Source of the DNA: Megaleporinus macrocephalus
Lineage: Eukaryota; Chordata; Actinopteri; Characiformes; Anostomidae
Direction of reading: 5' to 3'
Assembly: GCA_021613375.1 (NCBI GenBank)
Contig: CM038704.1
Coordinates: 7,570,091-7,634,090, forward strand
Length of the DNA: 64,000 bases
Positions 41,881 to 53,174 of this stretch are shown piece by piece (the stretch's first letter is position 1; each line of letters opens with the position of its first letter). A program made the translations under genes and the position numbers. The notes beneath the pieces are model-generated. The model saw only the letters and a list, made by a program, of their open reading frames with translations. It ran no database searches and was not told where the DNA came from.

Positions 41881-42830
41881 TGCTGTACAAACGCATTCAT
41901 ATAGAGTGGCTTTGACAGTGCTTTGCATAAGTGATGAACTTTTAAGCAGGTGAAAACTGATTTAAGGTAGTGCCGGAGTCTATGAATGAATTCAGGTTAC
42001 AAAATGAAAGTGTTTCCTTTAAGACTAATGTATAGAAACGTGCTCAGTGCGTCACATCACAGAAAGCATTCAAAACAGACTATTTTTGCAGCTGCCCCCC
42101 GTATACGGACCATATGGATCGTGGAGTGAGCAGCCTGATTGGAACTTTGTGAACTCTTATTCAAGAAGCCCTTAACATCGATTGATTGATTGCTGAGGAA
42201 CTGATCACCTTTCTGACAGAGGTTATCTTTGACTGGAGTTTGTCTACTTGTGTGTATATATGTGTATGTGTGGATGCGTACACGTTCTTGCTTCCCTCCC
42301 TGTCAATTTTCCATCAATCGCCGACCTCATGCCCACAAAGCTCTCGGCTCTCACGGAGCAGGAAAAAAAATAATAAAATCAGACATGCAATCAAGCAAGC
42401 GCTGTCCACAAGAGCACTCAAATCATCACCAAGAACAAAAATAAGGAGACAGGCTAGTTAACCCCTTTACCCTCATCAGCCACCGACAACCACCCAGCGG
42501 CCGGCATTAATGCAATCCTGCCCTGACAGCCTATAATTCCCAACTCCATTACCATTCCCCAAACCACTAAGTGCGAGGAGAGTGGACCTTCGATTTCAGG
42601 GGGTGGGGGGGATACGGTCGAGGAGTAAATATCTAAATGCAATATGTCAAAATGATAGATCTGGGGTGCTTTTGTTTTGGGTCTCGCCCGCGCGCGACTG
42701 GCTCTAAAAGCCCCATCCAGCCATGATGAGGTGATGGCGGAGAGAATTTGGGACAAACTTCTTGAAAGGAAATTTAAGAAGGTGGAGAAAGAAAGGAGGA
42801 ATAGGGAAAATTTAGGTCAAGCTTCTTTGT
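41881..42830. other. Intronic stretch
   Basis: No gene was recognised. 42300-42800 is GC-balanced with a short G-run near 42600. Confidence 0.3.
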
Positions 42831-43150
42831 TTTCCTCAAAGGCGACGTGAACAAAGCCACCGCACGTTTGCAAACAAGCCGCGCTTTCATGGCCGCGGCG
42901 CCGGAGACGGATTGCGGCAGCACATGGAGTCTTCCCGCCTTCATCGCTCCGCAGGTATGCGAAGACAGGAGCTGTTCTCCCGCTTCAAAGACGCCGCGAT
43001 GACCCTGAATCCAACTCCCGCAGTCTAAAAATACTCCGGGGCCTAAGGACGTCTTAACGGACGGGAGCGTAGAGTTTCAGTTGCCGAGGCGGCGCGCATG
43101 GGAAACGGCTTATGTCTGATAAAGCTCCTCCGCGCCGCTTGTCATTTTCA
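42830..43150. promoter_or_regulatory. CpG-dense island-like segment
   Basis: CpG dinucleotides are packed here (GCCGCGGCGCCGG, GACGCCGCG, GGCGGCGCGC) in an otherwise CpG-poor intron. The plus strand has ATG at 42889 opening a 22-codon frame that ends exactly at CCGCAG|GTATGC (42954/42955), the shape of a first coding exon with a phase-0 donor. No upstream TATA is obvious and no protein is recognised. It may be an unmethylated intronic island, an alternative promoter or an enhancer. Confidence 0.4.
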
Positions 43151-43289
43151 GGCTTTATGAAAATCCTCCGACGTGTGCCGAACGCTCTGGCTCGTCAACC
43201 TTCTTCCTTAAATATGCCGTCGTTGAAGTTGGCTGTCTACGGGAAGACCTGGAAACTGCGCTTGTTTACCTCCTGCATTGTGCACAAAA

Positions 43290-43570
43290 ATAACTTATCA
43301 TGATTAATCACATTACTTTGTGTGCTTAATAGTGATTAATTGCACAAAATAATGTGATTAATCACAATTAACCAAACAAAACAATGCAATTATTGAGTGG
43401 TGCTGTTTGAGGGCCCTAGTTTTTGCTTAGAGTTTAAGTGATTCTGCCATAGACCGTGCGTCTGACTTCATAAAGTTTGTCCTAATTAGCTGCATTACTT
43501 TGTATAATTGATAATTGCGATTAATTACATTATTGTAGGTAGTTATTCGTGATTAACTGTGTTTATCCAA
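43290..43570. mobile_element. GATTAATCAC repeat fragments
   Basis: GATTAATCACATTACTTTGTG (43303-43323) is complementary to CACAAAATAATGTGATTAAT (43344-43363), and GATTAATTACATT appears again near 43520. Such GATTAATC inverted motifs are common teleost transposon ends. Boundaries are not resolved. Confidence 0.4.
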
Positions 43571-43646
43571 TTTGCTCAAATTTGACCAAAAGGTACATCC
43601 TTGTAAGATCTGGTAATTCATTTTTGTCCTTTGGAGGGGACATGAG

Positions 43647-44211
43647 TAGGGCGGGGCGATATATTGAGTTTTTAAGAAATATCGATATATTTTTATATGA
43701 GATATAAGATGAGACAATATTGTTTATATCAATATAGTCTGTGTTGCGCTGCAATTACACTTGTAGATCCACCAGTTCGCCTCTCTCCTTCTCCCAGTTT
43801 GTCTAAACTTCACCCTGCCTCGCCTCTCTCCCTCACAAAACTCACTCCTCCCCACCACTTCACGCGTAAACGCAAGCAGCGATAGCTCGAAGACTGATAG
43901 ACACACGAAAGAAGCTATCGAGAGCAGCTGGTTAGGTAAAAGAAAAACAAGGCTTGTCGAAAGTAGGGCTGGTTATTGAAACTACCGAGTACTGAAAAGT
44001 CTACAAAAAATCCACAGCCTATTTTCAGTACTTTGCATATAACGCAAAATAAATTAAGCACAAAGAGGCTCATTGTTTGTTTGAAGAAGATCCAAATATT
44101 TTTTTTTTTTGTTATCACCTTATGGTAAGAAAGAATATTGAGATATATTGTAAATCGCCATTCAGCTAAAAATATCGAGATATTGTTTTTGGTTCATATC
44201 ACCCAGCCCTA
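43647..44211. mobile_element. hAT-like MITE, 565 bp, perfect 8-bp target duplication
   Basis: Ends are TAGGGCGGGGCGATATAT and, reversed, TAGGGCTGGGTGATATGA. GACATGAG flanks both sides (43639-43646 and 44212-44219). Subterminal sequence repeats AATATCGATATAT. A TAGGGCTGGTTATTGA motif at 43965 suggests another repeat end nested inside. The interior is non-coding. Confidence 0.9.
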
Positions 44212-44219
44212 GACATGAG

Positions 44220-45110
44220 TCTCCAAAAGATATTTCAAAAACTAAATAAGGTACCGTGCTAAAACCTGTGGAGCCATGAAAAGGGCATCCTGGTCTTTCC
44301 AGTGATGTACCATGTGTTGGTGTGTCATTCACAACAGAAGTCTCTCAGTAACCACATTTTATGGGAGCAAGAGAGGCAGGCTGTCAAATAATATGCGTTT
44401 ATTATTATTTATGTTCATATACAGTGCATTTGAAATATTTCTTATACTACCAAATATGGAAATTATATAAAAAAGGTAAACAATGTTTGTATACTCAGTT
44501 TTTATTTACATTTTTTTCTAGGATTGAGTTGGTGCTGATGTTATGGAAAGGTTTTTGGACTAATTCAGAACAGGAAACAAGAAATATGTCATCCACAATG
44601 TACTGTTGTCCACTGTAGAGGACATTCAACAAAAAATCATGTAAAATGTTTTGAAAAAAAACAAAAATTTTTAATTTAATCTATTTTATGTTGAAATTAC
44701 TGAAATTCTCAAACTTAAATTTTTCTGGGTCTCAGGAGGATATGGTGTCTTTTTGATGCTATATAGAACCATTTGTCATGGCTGTCTCAAATATACAGTC
44801 AACCTGCTTGTTAATAATTTCTGGGTCCTAATGCTCCCTCAGATCCCAAAATCAACCAGGGATGGAACATGGAAAATTCTTTCAACTCAAGGTTTGTTAG
44901 GAAGCCCAGGCGTCCAAGCCTCTGACTGAGGCTCTCGTCTTTTCATCACCCTGCAGTGCTGTTGACCAATCAATTGTCATCCTAGCACTTTCCTTGCTTT
45001 GAGAAAGAGAAGGTGAGCGGCTGATGTTGATAAGCTAAGTTACAATTCTTAAACCAATGAAGAAAAGTTTGGTGGCTCCAAGAACGTAGCTCATGAAAGC
45101 CCACTGGCGA
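44220..45110. other. Intronic stretch
   Basis: No gene was recognised. A single GCTATATAGAACCATTTG motif near 44757 recalls the GAACC-type repeats. Confidence 0.3.
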
Positions 45111-45366
45111 AAGCCAAACTGTCCCTTTGTGGAGACCCTTGATACAAGCTATGGGGTTCTATAGTAGGTTTCTTGCTATGAAGCCACATCTTCATGTTTC
45201 AGTTGTTAGCCCATTTTTGTGCTGCCAAGCGAATCTAGCATTAGCTAGTTAGCTATCTTAATCAGCCGTCATGTCATCTACAAATCTAACAACCAAAATG
45301 TGAAGATGTGGCTCCTCAGCACGCACTACCAATATCAAGGGTATCCACAAAGGGCCAGCTGGGTTA
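45111..45366. repeat. Imperfect long inverted repeat (arms about 80-98 bp)
   Basis: The left arm (45111-45209) has TGTCCCTTTGTGGAGACCC, GAAGCCACATCTTCATG and CAGTTGTTAG. The right arm (45286-45366) has their complements CTAACAACCAAAATG, TGAAGATGTGGCTCC and GGGTATCCACAAAGGG, separated by a 76-bp loop. The left arm has about 18 extra bases. It could be a foldback MITE or a hairpin-forming intronic element. Confidence 0.75.
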
Positions 45367-46640
45367 GGTACTAATGCTTGTTAGGTTATGTAGCTAGCTA
45401 ACATTAGAGATCGCTGGTGCAAATCTGGGCTTTTCTTTAACTGGTCCATAAAGTTTAGCGTCTCAGTCCTGTTTATACAGCTGGTGGGTTCTGGTTACAG
45501 TGGAGGAACTCATGGGGAACCAAGCTGCTGCTTTTGTTAGTTTGCTGTTGGTTGATTTGTCCACAGTTCTCCCACATGCATCTGCTCAAGTAGTGCTGAA
45601 GGTTTTCACTTTAAAAGATGTTTAGAAGCTGAATTTGAACAAAAGTGCTATAAACATGGATTCTATAAGAGCAACAAAATACAGCAGCAGCTGGGCTCCA
45701 GCCTGCAGTGCCCTGGATGGGGCAAATGGTCAAACTAAGGACATCCATGTTGGTAACATAGACTTACTTGAGTGGGAACACACTTCGTTTGAGATTTCTA
45801 AACCAGTTCAATGTTTTGTACGGCATGACTGAAAGGCTTATTTAGCCCATAGCACAGCAGCAGTTTACAGTAAAGGCCAGACCTAGTCAGTGGTATACAA
45901 GCATTTACTATGTACCACTGTGATGCTGTAATGGTTTAAGGCTGCTGTAACTCCACAGTGCATCGCGTATGACCTTGACGCTCTTGTATGGTTAACGATT
46001 TTCCTGGATTGTTGTCTTGAGTCCTGAACTCCGCGCTAAATAAAAATGTAAAAATAAAATGTGGCACACGGAATGAAATGTCTTCACCCACATTCAGAAA
46101 CTAAGGCTGCACAGCGTGTGCTCACGCTTGAGTGAACTCTGAGGTTTGTATCTGATGAGATGTGCGGCTTCCTTGCCAGGCACAATGAGCCAACGAGCCT
46201 GCATACGGCTTATCCAGTGCATCCATTCAGAGCAGGGTGGAATGCCGCTTTGCACGGCGCAGCTAGCTCGGGAACAAGTCTGGGAAGAATGGATTGTGCC
46301 AGTGGATGTGATCCACGGTGCATGGAGAAATAAAATGGAAGCTGAAGATTTATATTCTGCTTGTGAGCAATTGGTAAAGGGACCACAAAGTATTGAACCT
46401 TGCGTATATTCTTTCCCACGTGAGGCAGCACCAGTTTCCGATCTATGCTATGCTTAAACAGACTCTCACACAGAGTCGATACTGTGGTATCATTAACTTT
46501 CTATTACACACCAATGATAACAAGGTTGACTAATATTGACAATATTAAATTAGTGATTGATTAGAGATTGTGTAAGGCAAAATAATGGACAGCGCAATTG
46601 TTATCCAACGATCAAGACAGCTTTTGTTTGCTAAAACATT
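45367..46640. other. Intronic stretch
   Basis: No gene was recognised. The 103-codon plus-strand frame at 46146-46457 has no splice signals or known motif and I do not call it. Confidence 0.3.
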
Positions 46641-47050
46641 TACTTATAATTTATGCCAGTTAGCAGACGCTCCTCTCCAGAGTGACTTACATAAGTGCTT
46701 TGTGTTCAGTCAGAGTATGTATCTTTAGCTAGTACAAACAGGTTTAAGTCCAAACTACCCCTGAGCTTCAACGATGCCAGAAACAAGGGCCAGTGCTGAT
46801 ACCTAGAAATAAAAATACAGCGTTAAACACAGCAAAAGCACAATACCTAGTCATACCCAGCCAGCGCTGATACCTAGAAGATATAGAGTTAAGTGCTAAT
46901 ATGAATAATTTCATTCAGGGGTCTTCAGTCTGAGATTGAAGACCATGAGAGAGTCTGCTATTCAGACATCTGGGCTCCAGGACAGAGGAGAGTGTTGACT
47001 CTCGTCTTAAGGCTTTACCCCTGCAGTTTTGAAATTATCTACATCATTCC
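46641..47050. mobile_element. SINE-like dispersed teleost repeat
   Basis: CCAGTTAGCAGACGCTCCTC then CAGAGTGACTTACATAAGTG is a motif seen across teleost repeats. GCTGATACCTAGAA occurs twice within it (46794 and 46866). Class and ends were not determined. Confidence 0.5.
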
Positions 47051-47224
47051 AACTGTGGAATGTTCAGTGTGATCAGGAATGGTGGGTTTATATACGGCTT
47101 TCTGATCAGACATGGTTTTCATGCAATCGTTGTTAAATAACGAATGTCTCACCCAAAAGCCTGAATGGGGTGTAAACGTTTGTGCAACCAATTTTAATTA
47201 TGATGAAATTATGAAGTTCATTAA

Positions 47225-47650
47225 TAACACACTATTAACCATGTAGGATATGATATTAACTACTAGCAACCACCTGGCAACCCCCCTAGCAACCATCAGG
47301 GATGTCAAAGCAGTTGCCCAGTAACATCCTGTCAATCGTCTAGGATACCACACTAACCGCATAGCAACACTTTAGCAACCACCTGGAATACCATAACAAA
47401 CAACTACTGGCAACATCCAGTCAATCATCCGGTATACAACAGTAACTATCTAGCAATATCCTAGCAACTACCTGCAATATCACAGCAACCACCTAGCAAT
47501 AACCCAGGAGCTACCTGGGATATGAAAGCAACTGTCTAGCAAAACCAAAGCAACCACCTGGGATACTAAAACAAAGCCCTAGTGAGACACTAATAACTAT
47601 CTTGGGATACCATAATAACTGACCATCATCACCCTAGCAACCACTAGGGA
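47225..47650. repeat. Degenerate minisatellite, CTAGCAACCACCTGG motif
   Basis: CTAGCAACCACC, GGGATACC/GGAATACC and AGCAACT words recur in loose order about every 30-45 bp. It is an old, decayed array of a type common in teleosts. Confidence 0.7.
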
Positions 47651-49653
47651 AACTGAAAGTGAGTCTCCTGAAAAGAACAGATGCTGTAATGAAGGTAAAG
47701 AATGGATGAAATAAACACTTAAATATTATATTTTAGACTTAGGGAAATATTAAAGACCAAAATTATGAATTGAAAATTCACAAAACAAGTCATGAACAGG
47801 AACTTCAGCTCCCACCTCTTTAACAGGACCCTGAACCACTTCAGTTCAAAGTCTGTATGTTTCATTCCAGACAGTTTCTCAAACACTCGGAGCAGCTTCA
47901 ACACTGAAGAGACTGAAGAGACGAGCAGCTCCACCTTTATTAGCACCACAACCTCCAACAGTGACTGTAAATAGCAGCCATGCTGTGTGAGTGGATCACT
48001 GTGTGCTGGTTGAAGCAGATCATCTTAAACTGAAAGTTTCACAGAGACACCTTTAATCTACTTTGTGTTTGACGTCTAGATGAAAGCACGTAGCTAGTAT
48101 AGGTAACATTAGGTGTTGGTAGATCCAAGTAACTAGTATAGGGCATAGCTAACTAATATGAGGGCGGAGCTTATTTACACTCCTAACACATACCTTCTAT
48201 GCAGAACATCAGAGAACGAATTAAAATACTGAATGTATACATTCCGAGAGGAACGTAGGATTCATTGCCTCTGTCCTTTATGACTATCAGCCTATCAGCA
48301 CTTGAGTTCCCCTCAATTTCACAACGAAACCGGATCACAGACATTAATGTACACCTCGCAGTGAGCTGTTGGATCAATAGGTGTATTACTGTGTTCCCAG
48401 TGCTGCCTGTATTAAAGCTCAGCTGATGTACAGTATGTATGTAAGATGAATCATTCAGATGTTTGGGTTGGATGGACCATGCTGAACGTGATCTAGCTGT
48501 CATGCAAGAACATATTAACAGCCATCTTTTCCCCAGCTGAGCCTTCTTCTTCCTCTCTTTAGCCCTCCTCCTCCTCCTCCTCATTTTTCCGACAGGCTCA
48601 CTCGTTGGCGTCTCTCTCTGACATGTCTCCTTTTGTCTCTAGCCTCCTCCATCTCTGGCATCTAATTCAAGTAGCTCTGTATTAAAAGCCAGACAGACTC
48701 AATCAGAGAAAGAGAGAGTCTGCAGGCAGTGCGTCTCCACAGGAGTGACGGAGTGGCCCACTAACCCACCACCCCCCTCCTCCCTCCATACCCCCCCCCC
48801 CCCCCACTCCAAACCACCCTTGATTAGACAATCAGATAGCGATGACTCCAACACGCGGGCAGATGGTGCCTTTCCTGTTGTTAATTTATTAATAAGCGCT
48901 CGCATATTTTTTTATCAAACACGGTCTGCTTGTTGCTCCCCGTTACAAAAAATAAATAAATAAATAAATAAAACAGACTTTGATGTTGTTGCTTTTTTTT
49001 TTTTTTGGCCTGGTTTCATTTCGTGACAGCTGATGTCCTCGATTTTGCGAGAGGGCCTCGTATTCCGTATCCCATTACGGCACAAACCTGCCCTGCCTTC
49101 TGGGAAAGGTCAAGGGCTGATCTTTAGCTGGCTTGCCGCATCCTCCGCAGATAATAGACCGATCTCACAAATATGAGCCCCCGTATGGCCCTGTTCCAGA
49201 GCCCTACGCCTCCAATAGCACCCTTTACCGCTGGTCTGTGTCCTCACCGCCGAGTGTGCAAGCAATCTCCTGTAGCGGTGAAGTGTCAGGGCAGAGTGCC
49301 AGTCATTTTGAGCGAGGTTAAGTTAGCTGGCAGCTGAAGATGGGGCTCAGAGGCCGACTCTATTGGCTTTGAGGGGCGCGGCGTGGCACGGAGCTGTTGG
49401 GCGCTATAGGAGGCGGTTGAGTGAGAGTGACAGCGAGCTTGATTGCCATTTGTCTGACTGTGAACCCAAAACGGAGCTACGTGGAGGAGCAGCCGTCGAG
49501 AGGGCTGGCCTACTGAGCACAGCGTGAGGAGAGAGAGAGAGAACGAGAACATGTTCTCAGTAACAAGCCTATAGAGGAAGAGGGAGTCTCGATGAGATTG
49601 AGATAAGATTCCAGAATAGATGGTAGTAACCACTGTGTGATGTAAATAAAGCC
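47651..49653. other. Intronic stretch with simple repeats
   Basis: No gene was recognised. It includes a CTC run (48562-48582), a run of about 16 C (48790-48806), an (AATA)n tract (48950-48972) and a T run (48991-49006). 49010-49560 is GC-balanced and gene-free, and could be conserved non-coding sequence upstream of the MAM exon's intron side. Confidence 0.35.
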
Positions 49654-50060
49654 ACTAAATGACCAAAAGTATGCGGACAGGCCTTTTCTATGGTGGACTC
49701 AGCTACTCTAAGGTCACCTATTGCTGACACAGCCTGTATTATCTCCATAGCAAAGCACTGACCAATAAAAATGGGGCAATCTGGAGCCTTGGGTCACCAT
49801 TATGGAGCCTAAGGTCACCAATGCCAAGCCATGGGATAGAGGAACACAGCTATGGGCTGTGGAGCTGCATTCTCTGGAATGATGATGGAGCTCCATCCAG
49901 TATCTTTGGGATGAACTGTGATCCAGAACTGATGATCTAACATCAGATCCTCATAGCAATGTTCCAGTAGCTAGTTTAAAGCCTTCCCAGAAGCATAGAG
50001 GCTGTTAACACTCTTCATTTCAGAGGATAAGTCTGCAAACGTTGGGACATACTAAGTTTA
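49654..50060. mobile_element. Dispersed repeat with CCAAAAGTATGCGGACAG end
   Basis: It begins with CCAAAAGTATGCGGACAGGC, a widely repeated teleost transposon end also echoed inside 14340-15060, and runs to a reversed related end near AAGTCTGCAAACGTTGGGAC. The body (GGAGCTCCATCCAGTATCTT, CCTTCCCAGAAGCATAGAGG) matches the familiar interior of that family. It is decayed and non-coding. Confidence 0.55.
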
Positions 50061-50358
50061 GGTCCCCTTGGTCTTATTCGAAGTATTTGTTTGCTGATTT
50101 TTAACGTACGACCAGAAAATAAAAGAAAAACAAATGCAGCCTAGACCATGTTTCATATATGACTGTATAATATAGTGTAGTAGTTCATGCAGGCTTCAAA
50201 GACAAGACTGGCTGTTTTTACTGCCTGTTGTTTTAAATGAAAGGGAAATCAGATAGAACAAAAATCATGACCAGCGCCCCCTGTTGATGGAGAAAATGAG
50301 GTCATAAAGCACTGCAGTCCAACAGAAAGAGAGAAAACAATTCCCAGCGTGTACGCAC

Positions 50359-50484
50359 CTGTGGGAACGGCAGCGTCCATAGTAGGCCTCTCCCAGGTGT
50401 TGACTTGCTCCCAGGCGAAGCCATTGGTCCCCAGAGCCACGCTGTACCCACACTTGCTGTAGTGCTCCTCAAACGAACAGCTGC
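50359..50484 (-). CDS. ptprt: ptprt exon (start of MAM domain), receptor-type tyrosine-protein phosphatase T
   Basis: This 126-nt exon encodes 41 whole codons plus a split codon at each end. The peptide starts near the first MAM-domain cysteine ([14 protein letters not shown]), continues [19 protein letters not shown] and ends at AAVPT followed by a split Gly. From memory, PTPRT is the R2B phosphatase whose MAM start reads [30 protein letters not shown] and PTPRU differ clearly here. PTPRT is a single-pass cell-surface phosphatase mediating homophilic adhesion, and the MAM domain contributes to that adhesion. On the minus strand the acceptor is TGTGTCCTGCAG and the donor ACAG|GTGCGT. Both flanking introns are phase 1, as expected for a shuffled extracellular module. 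A second AG four bases inside the exon would break this phase, so I chose the first. The open frame continues past both splice sites only by chance. It is probably exon 2, after a signal-peptide exon that I cannot find in the window. Confidence 0.9.
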
Positions 50485-51369
50485 CTGCAGGACACACACA
50501 GCCACGCGAGTGAGCGCGAGGACAGATCGCATATGTCAACATGATTAAGCCACAGACTCGCATCATTATTTCATCTCCTCTAAAATCACGATTTTCCGCC
50601 ACATTAAGCTTCATGTTTGCCAGGAGCTACGGATTAAAAACCCGAGATGAGATAGCACTAATTAAATGTACTCGTTGTAATGCGTGTTTTGGGATTGAAA
50701 CAGAAGGAATGGCTGAGAGGCTCGGAAAAAAGAGTGGCTCGTGGCTTCTCCTATTGTGCTTCGTTTTCCATGCGAAGGTGGTTCGGGGACAAACGGAATC
50801 GCAGCCACCTCCATTCGTCCTAGTCGTGCAAATCACAGCCGTTTAAATATGTATGTTTCGTCGTGATGAAACTCTTGCCTGTAGGTTAATTAAATTTATA
50901 CTGCTGCATAATTCACAACACAAATAGTCGTGGCAGTCGTCTCGGTTTGCTGGGAAATTAAACAGAAAAAAGATAAAAAGCCTTGAAATAGAAAACGAAT
51001 AATCCGCCATGAAAGCAGAGAGAAAATGAGTCTCTGTAAAAGAACAGACTTTGTGTCAATGGCCTCTATCAAGTGCATCAAAGACATTCAATCAGACCTT
51101 TTAAGCCAGTAATAAAGTGTTCACGATTTCGCTGCGGAGATTTATCAGTCTGCTCGCTCGAGACGCCTTTCCGCACGCAGAACACAGCGGAGAACTTTGT
51201 TCCCATCAGGGTCCAGACAGCAAGTCACCAAATATTAGATTTCTTTCAGCTTTTCTTAATTAACTTTGAGGAGCCTTTTTGGGTCCAGAGGGACGTTTTT
51301 ATTTGGGGGCAACCAAATATCAGCCTAGTCGAAGATGAGATCTGATATTTATAATTTAGTCTATAATCA

Positions 51370-51371
<2 letters not shown>
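50485..51371. other. Intronic sequence next to the MAM exon
   Basis: 50520-51350 shows no repeat. It holds several ATTA-type homeodomain-like words (CACTAATTAAATG, GGTTAATTAAATT) and looks like candidate conserved non-coding sequence. That is inference only. Confidence 0.3.

Positions 51372-51428
<57 letters not shown>
51372..51428. repeat. (TA)n microsatellite abutting a transposon end
   Basis: The TA run ends directly at GAGATGGAAGGATCGG, the terminal repeat of the neighbouring hAT-like copy. Confidence 0.97.
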
Positions 51429-51432
<4 letters not shown>

Positions 51433-52320
51433 TGGAAGGATCGGTCGGCCATGTATCGGTATCGGACCGATGACGTTAAACAACCGAGCCTAATTTCTAT
51501 ATTTCCAGCTAGCGGTTCATCCAGGAATAGGAGCCCTCCGGTCAGCTCCCTGCAATTCCTATCTGAACCACTATGTGGAAACACACACCCTTTCATTTTC
51601 CACAGACTGACTAAAGCAGCGGCCTCGTGAGAACAGTTTAAACGTTCACCACATGTGCGGATAGAAAACATGTCTGTCTGTGTATGTGACTCAGACTCAT
51701 CCAGAGCAGTTTGTAACATCTGTAAAATTAGTAACATCAACGTCTCTCACGGGAACCAAGACAAAGACATTTAACATACTAATCTGATACACACTTCAGA
51801 GACACCACACAGCTGAATACAGTGAGTATCAGTAAACAGCAGAGCTAGCACACACAGCTAACACAAAACAAACAACCCAGAACACCTACAGACCAGATCT
51901 GACCGGTACTAACAGAACAGTAGCAGAAACAGCCAGAGAGCTAAAGAACCACAGCCAGAGTGATTGAGTTTATAGTTCTAGATAAGCAGCTCTTCTCGGC
52001 TGTAGAAGACGTTCATTCTGCTGCTTAATGTTCCACCTGGATCCACGCTCTGCTGTTCCTAGTAGAGATACTTTTCAGATGTGGCTCTTCTGGAGCTTAT
52101 CAAGCGGTTTACTCCCACATACACCAACTTCTAATTTAGTTAAACATATTATACTGTTTCACATGAGCTCGTTAAAACCGCTAATAAACCAGTTTCCACC
52201 ATGTTTCATGACTTGCTTGCGCTAATAATTACTTGTAGCCCTGCCGTGGCATATAGCCCCGTCTTCGATTGGTATGGGCTATCGGCCGATCGTTTTAAAA
52301 GATTGGAATCGGCCTCAAAA
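51429..52320 (+). mobile_element. hAT-like element, copy A (one end decayed)
   Basis: It is homologous over most of its length to the reverse complement of 62852-63782: GAGCCTAATTTCT, CTCCCTGCAATTCCTATCTG, CAGCGGCCTCG and GTTTCATGACTTGCTTGCGC occur in both, in order. The left end retains GAGATGGAAGGATCGGTCGG next to a TA tract. The right end stops within GGCCGAT-rich sequence, so no target duplication is visible. Confidence 0.8.
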
Positions 52321-52341
52321 ACACACACATTGAGGTGTAAG

Positions 52342-52664
52342 TGTAACGGGGCACACAGGTAGCTGAAGCAGACAAAGGCAGGAATTAGACTTCCTTAATA
52401 AAAAAACAAAACGAAAGCTACACAAATGGGTTATAATGACAGAGATACAACAACGGAGCTACAACAACAATGGCCGACCAAGACAGACTTCAAACACAGG
52501 GTATAAATAAAACAGGTTAACAAGAGGGAACAGGTGGCGGGACTAAACACTAATGGGAGCAAGGCAGGACAAGGGCGGAGACATAGGAGCACATGAGAAA
52601 CAGAAGAAATGTAAACAGAGGCACATGGGACGGACTGACACGTTACACAGGACAGGATGTGACA
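52342..52664 (-). mobile_element. Solo LTR, 323 bp, 5-bp target duplication
   Basis: The segment begins TGTAAC and ends GTGACA (TG...CA), with GTAAG directly outside both ends (52337-52341 and 52665-52669). On the minus strand it has a C/T-rich body with TTTATACCC, as in a U3 promoter, and ends TTACA. The size and 5-bp duplication suit a Ty3/gypsy-type or retrovirus-like LTR. No internal coding region remains, so it is the product of LTR-LTR recombination. Confidence 0.85.
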
Positions 52665-52669
52665 GTAAG

Positions 52670-53000
52670 AAAATATCGAATATCGGGATATTATATTTTG
52701 TGATACTGTACTGATTCTCAAAAACACAGTACCGAATCCTGGCAGACAGTGAATCATTGTGTGTTGTGTTTAAACCTCTGACCACTAGATGGCAGTGTTG
52801 TAATCTATTTTCAGCTCCACTCCAATATTAACAAGCAGCACAAGGCTGCAATGCTATTGTAAGCTTTGACAAACCTGTTCATATAGTGGTGTGTTTTAAT
52901 AGTAGGATTTGAAAAAATCTCAATAAATCACTTTGCTTGCAGTATCACAATATATCAGGATATATTGAATCGTGACCGCTGTATCATAAAGCATATTGTA
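52670..53000. mobile_element. DNA-transposon fragment (ATATCG and CACTAGATGGCAGTGTTG type)
   Basis: AAAATATCGAATATCGGG, CCACTAGATGGCAGTGTTGT and AATATATCAGGATATATTG are motifs of teleost hAT-type elements. The solo LTR sits at its left edge. The closing ATATCGCTCACCCCTAG at 53468-53484 may be its far end, with the L2-like fragment inserted between. No target duplication is visible. Confidence 0.45.
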
Positions 53001-53024
53001 TTGCCAGCTTCTTGCCAATACACA

Positions 53025-53090
53025 GGGCTGTGTATATTAGGGCTGTGTATATTAGGGCTGTGTATATTAGGGCTGTGTATATTAGGGCTA
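53025..53090 (+). repeat. 15-bp minisatellite, about 4 units
   Basis: AGGGCTGTGTATATT is repeated four times and followed by a partial unit. Confidence 0.95.
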
Positions 53091-53174
53091 AGATGTACGT
53101 ACGTACATCTACATGTAAAGCAATGCCTGACAGAATCTCTCCTGACTTAATGTCCTTCCCACACTCTTACTGGA

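Noticed and set aside
42889..42954. Calling the 22-codon CpG-island frame a real gene start
   Set aside because: Too short to trust without transcripts or homology, so kept only as a finding.
46146..46457. 103-codon plus-strand frame with ordinary amino-acid composition
   Set aside because: No family recognised, no exon signals at suitable places; chance frame most likely.
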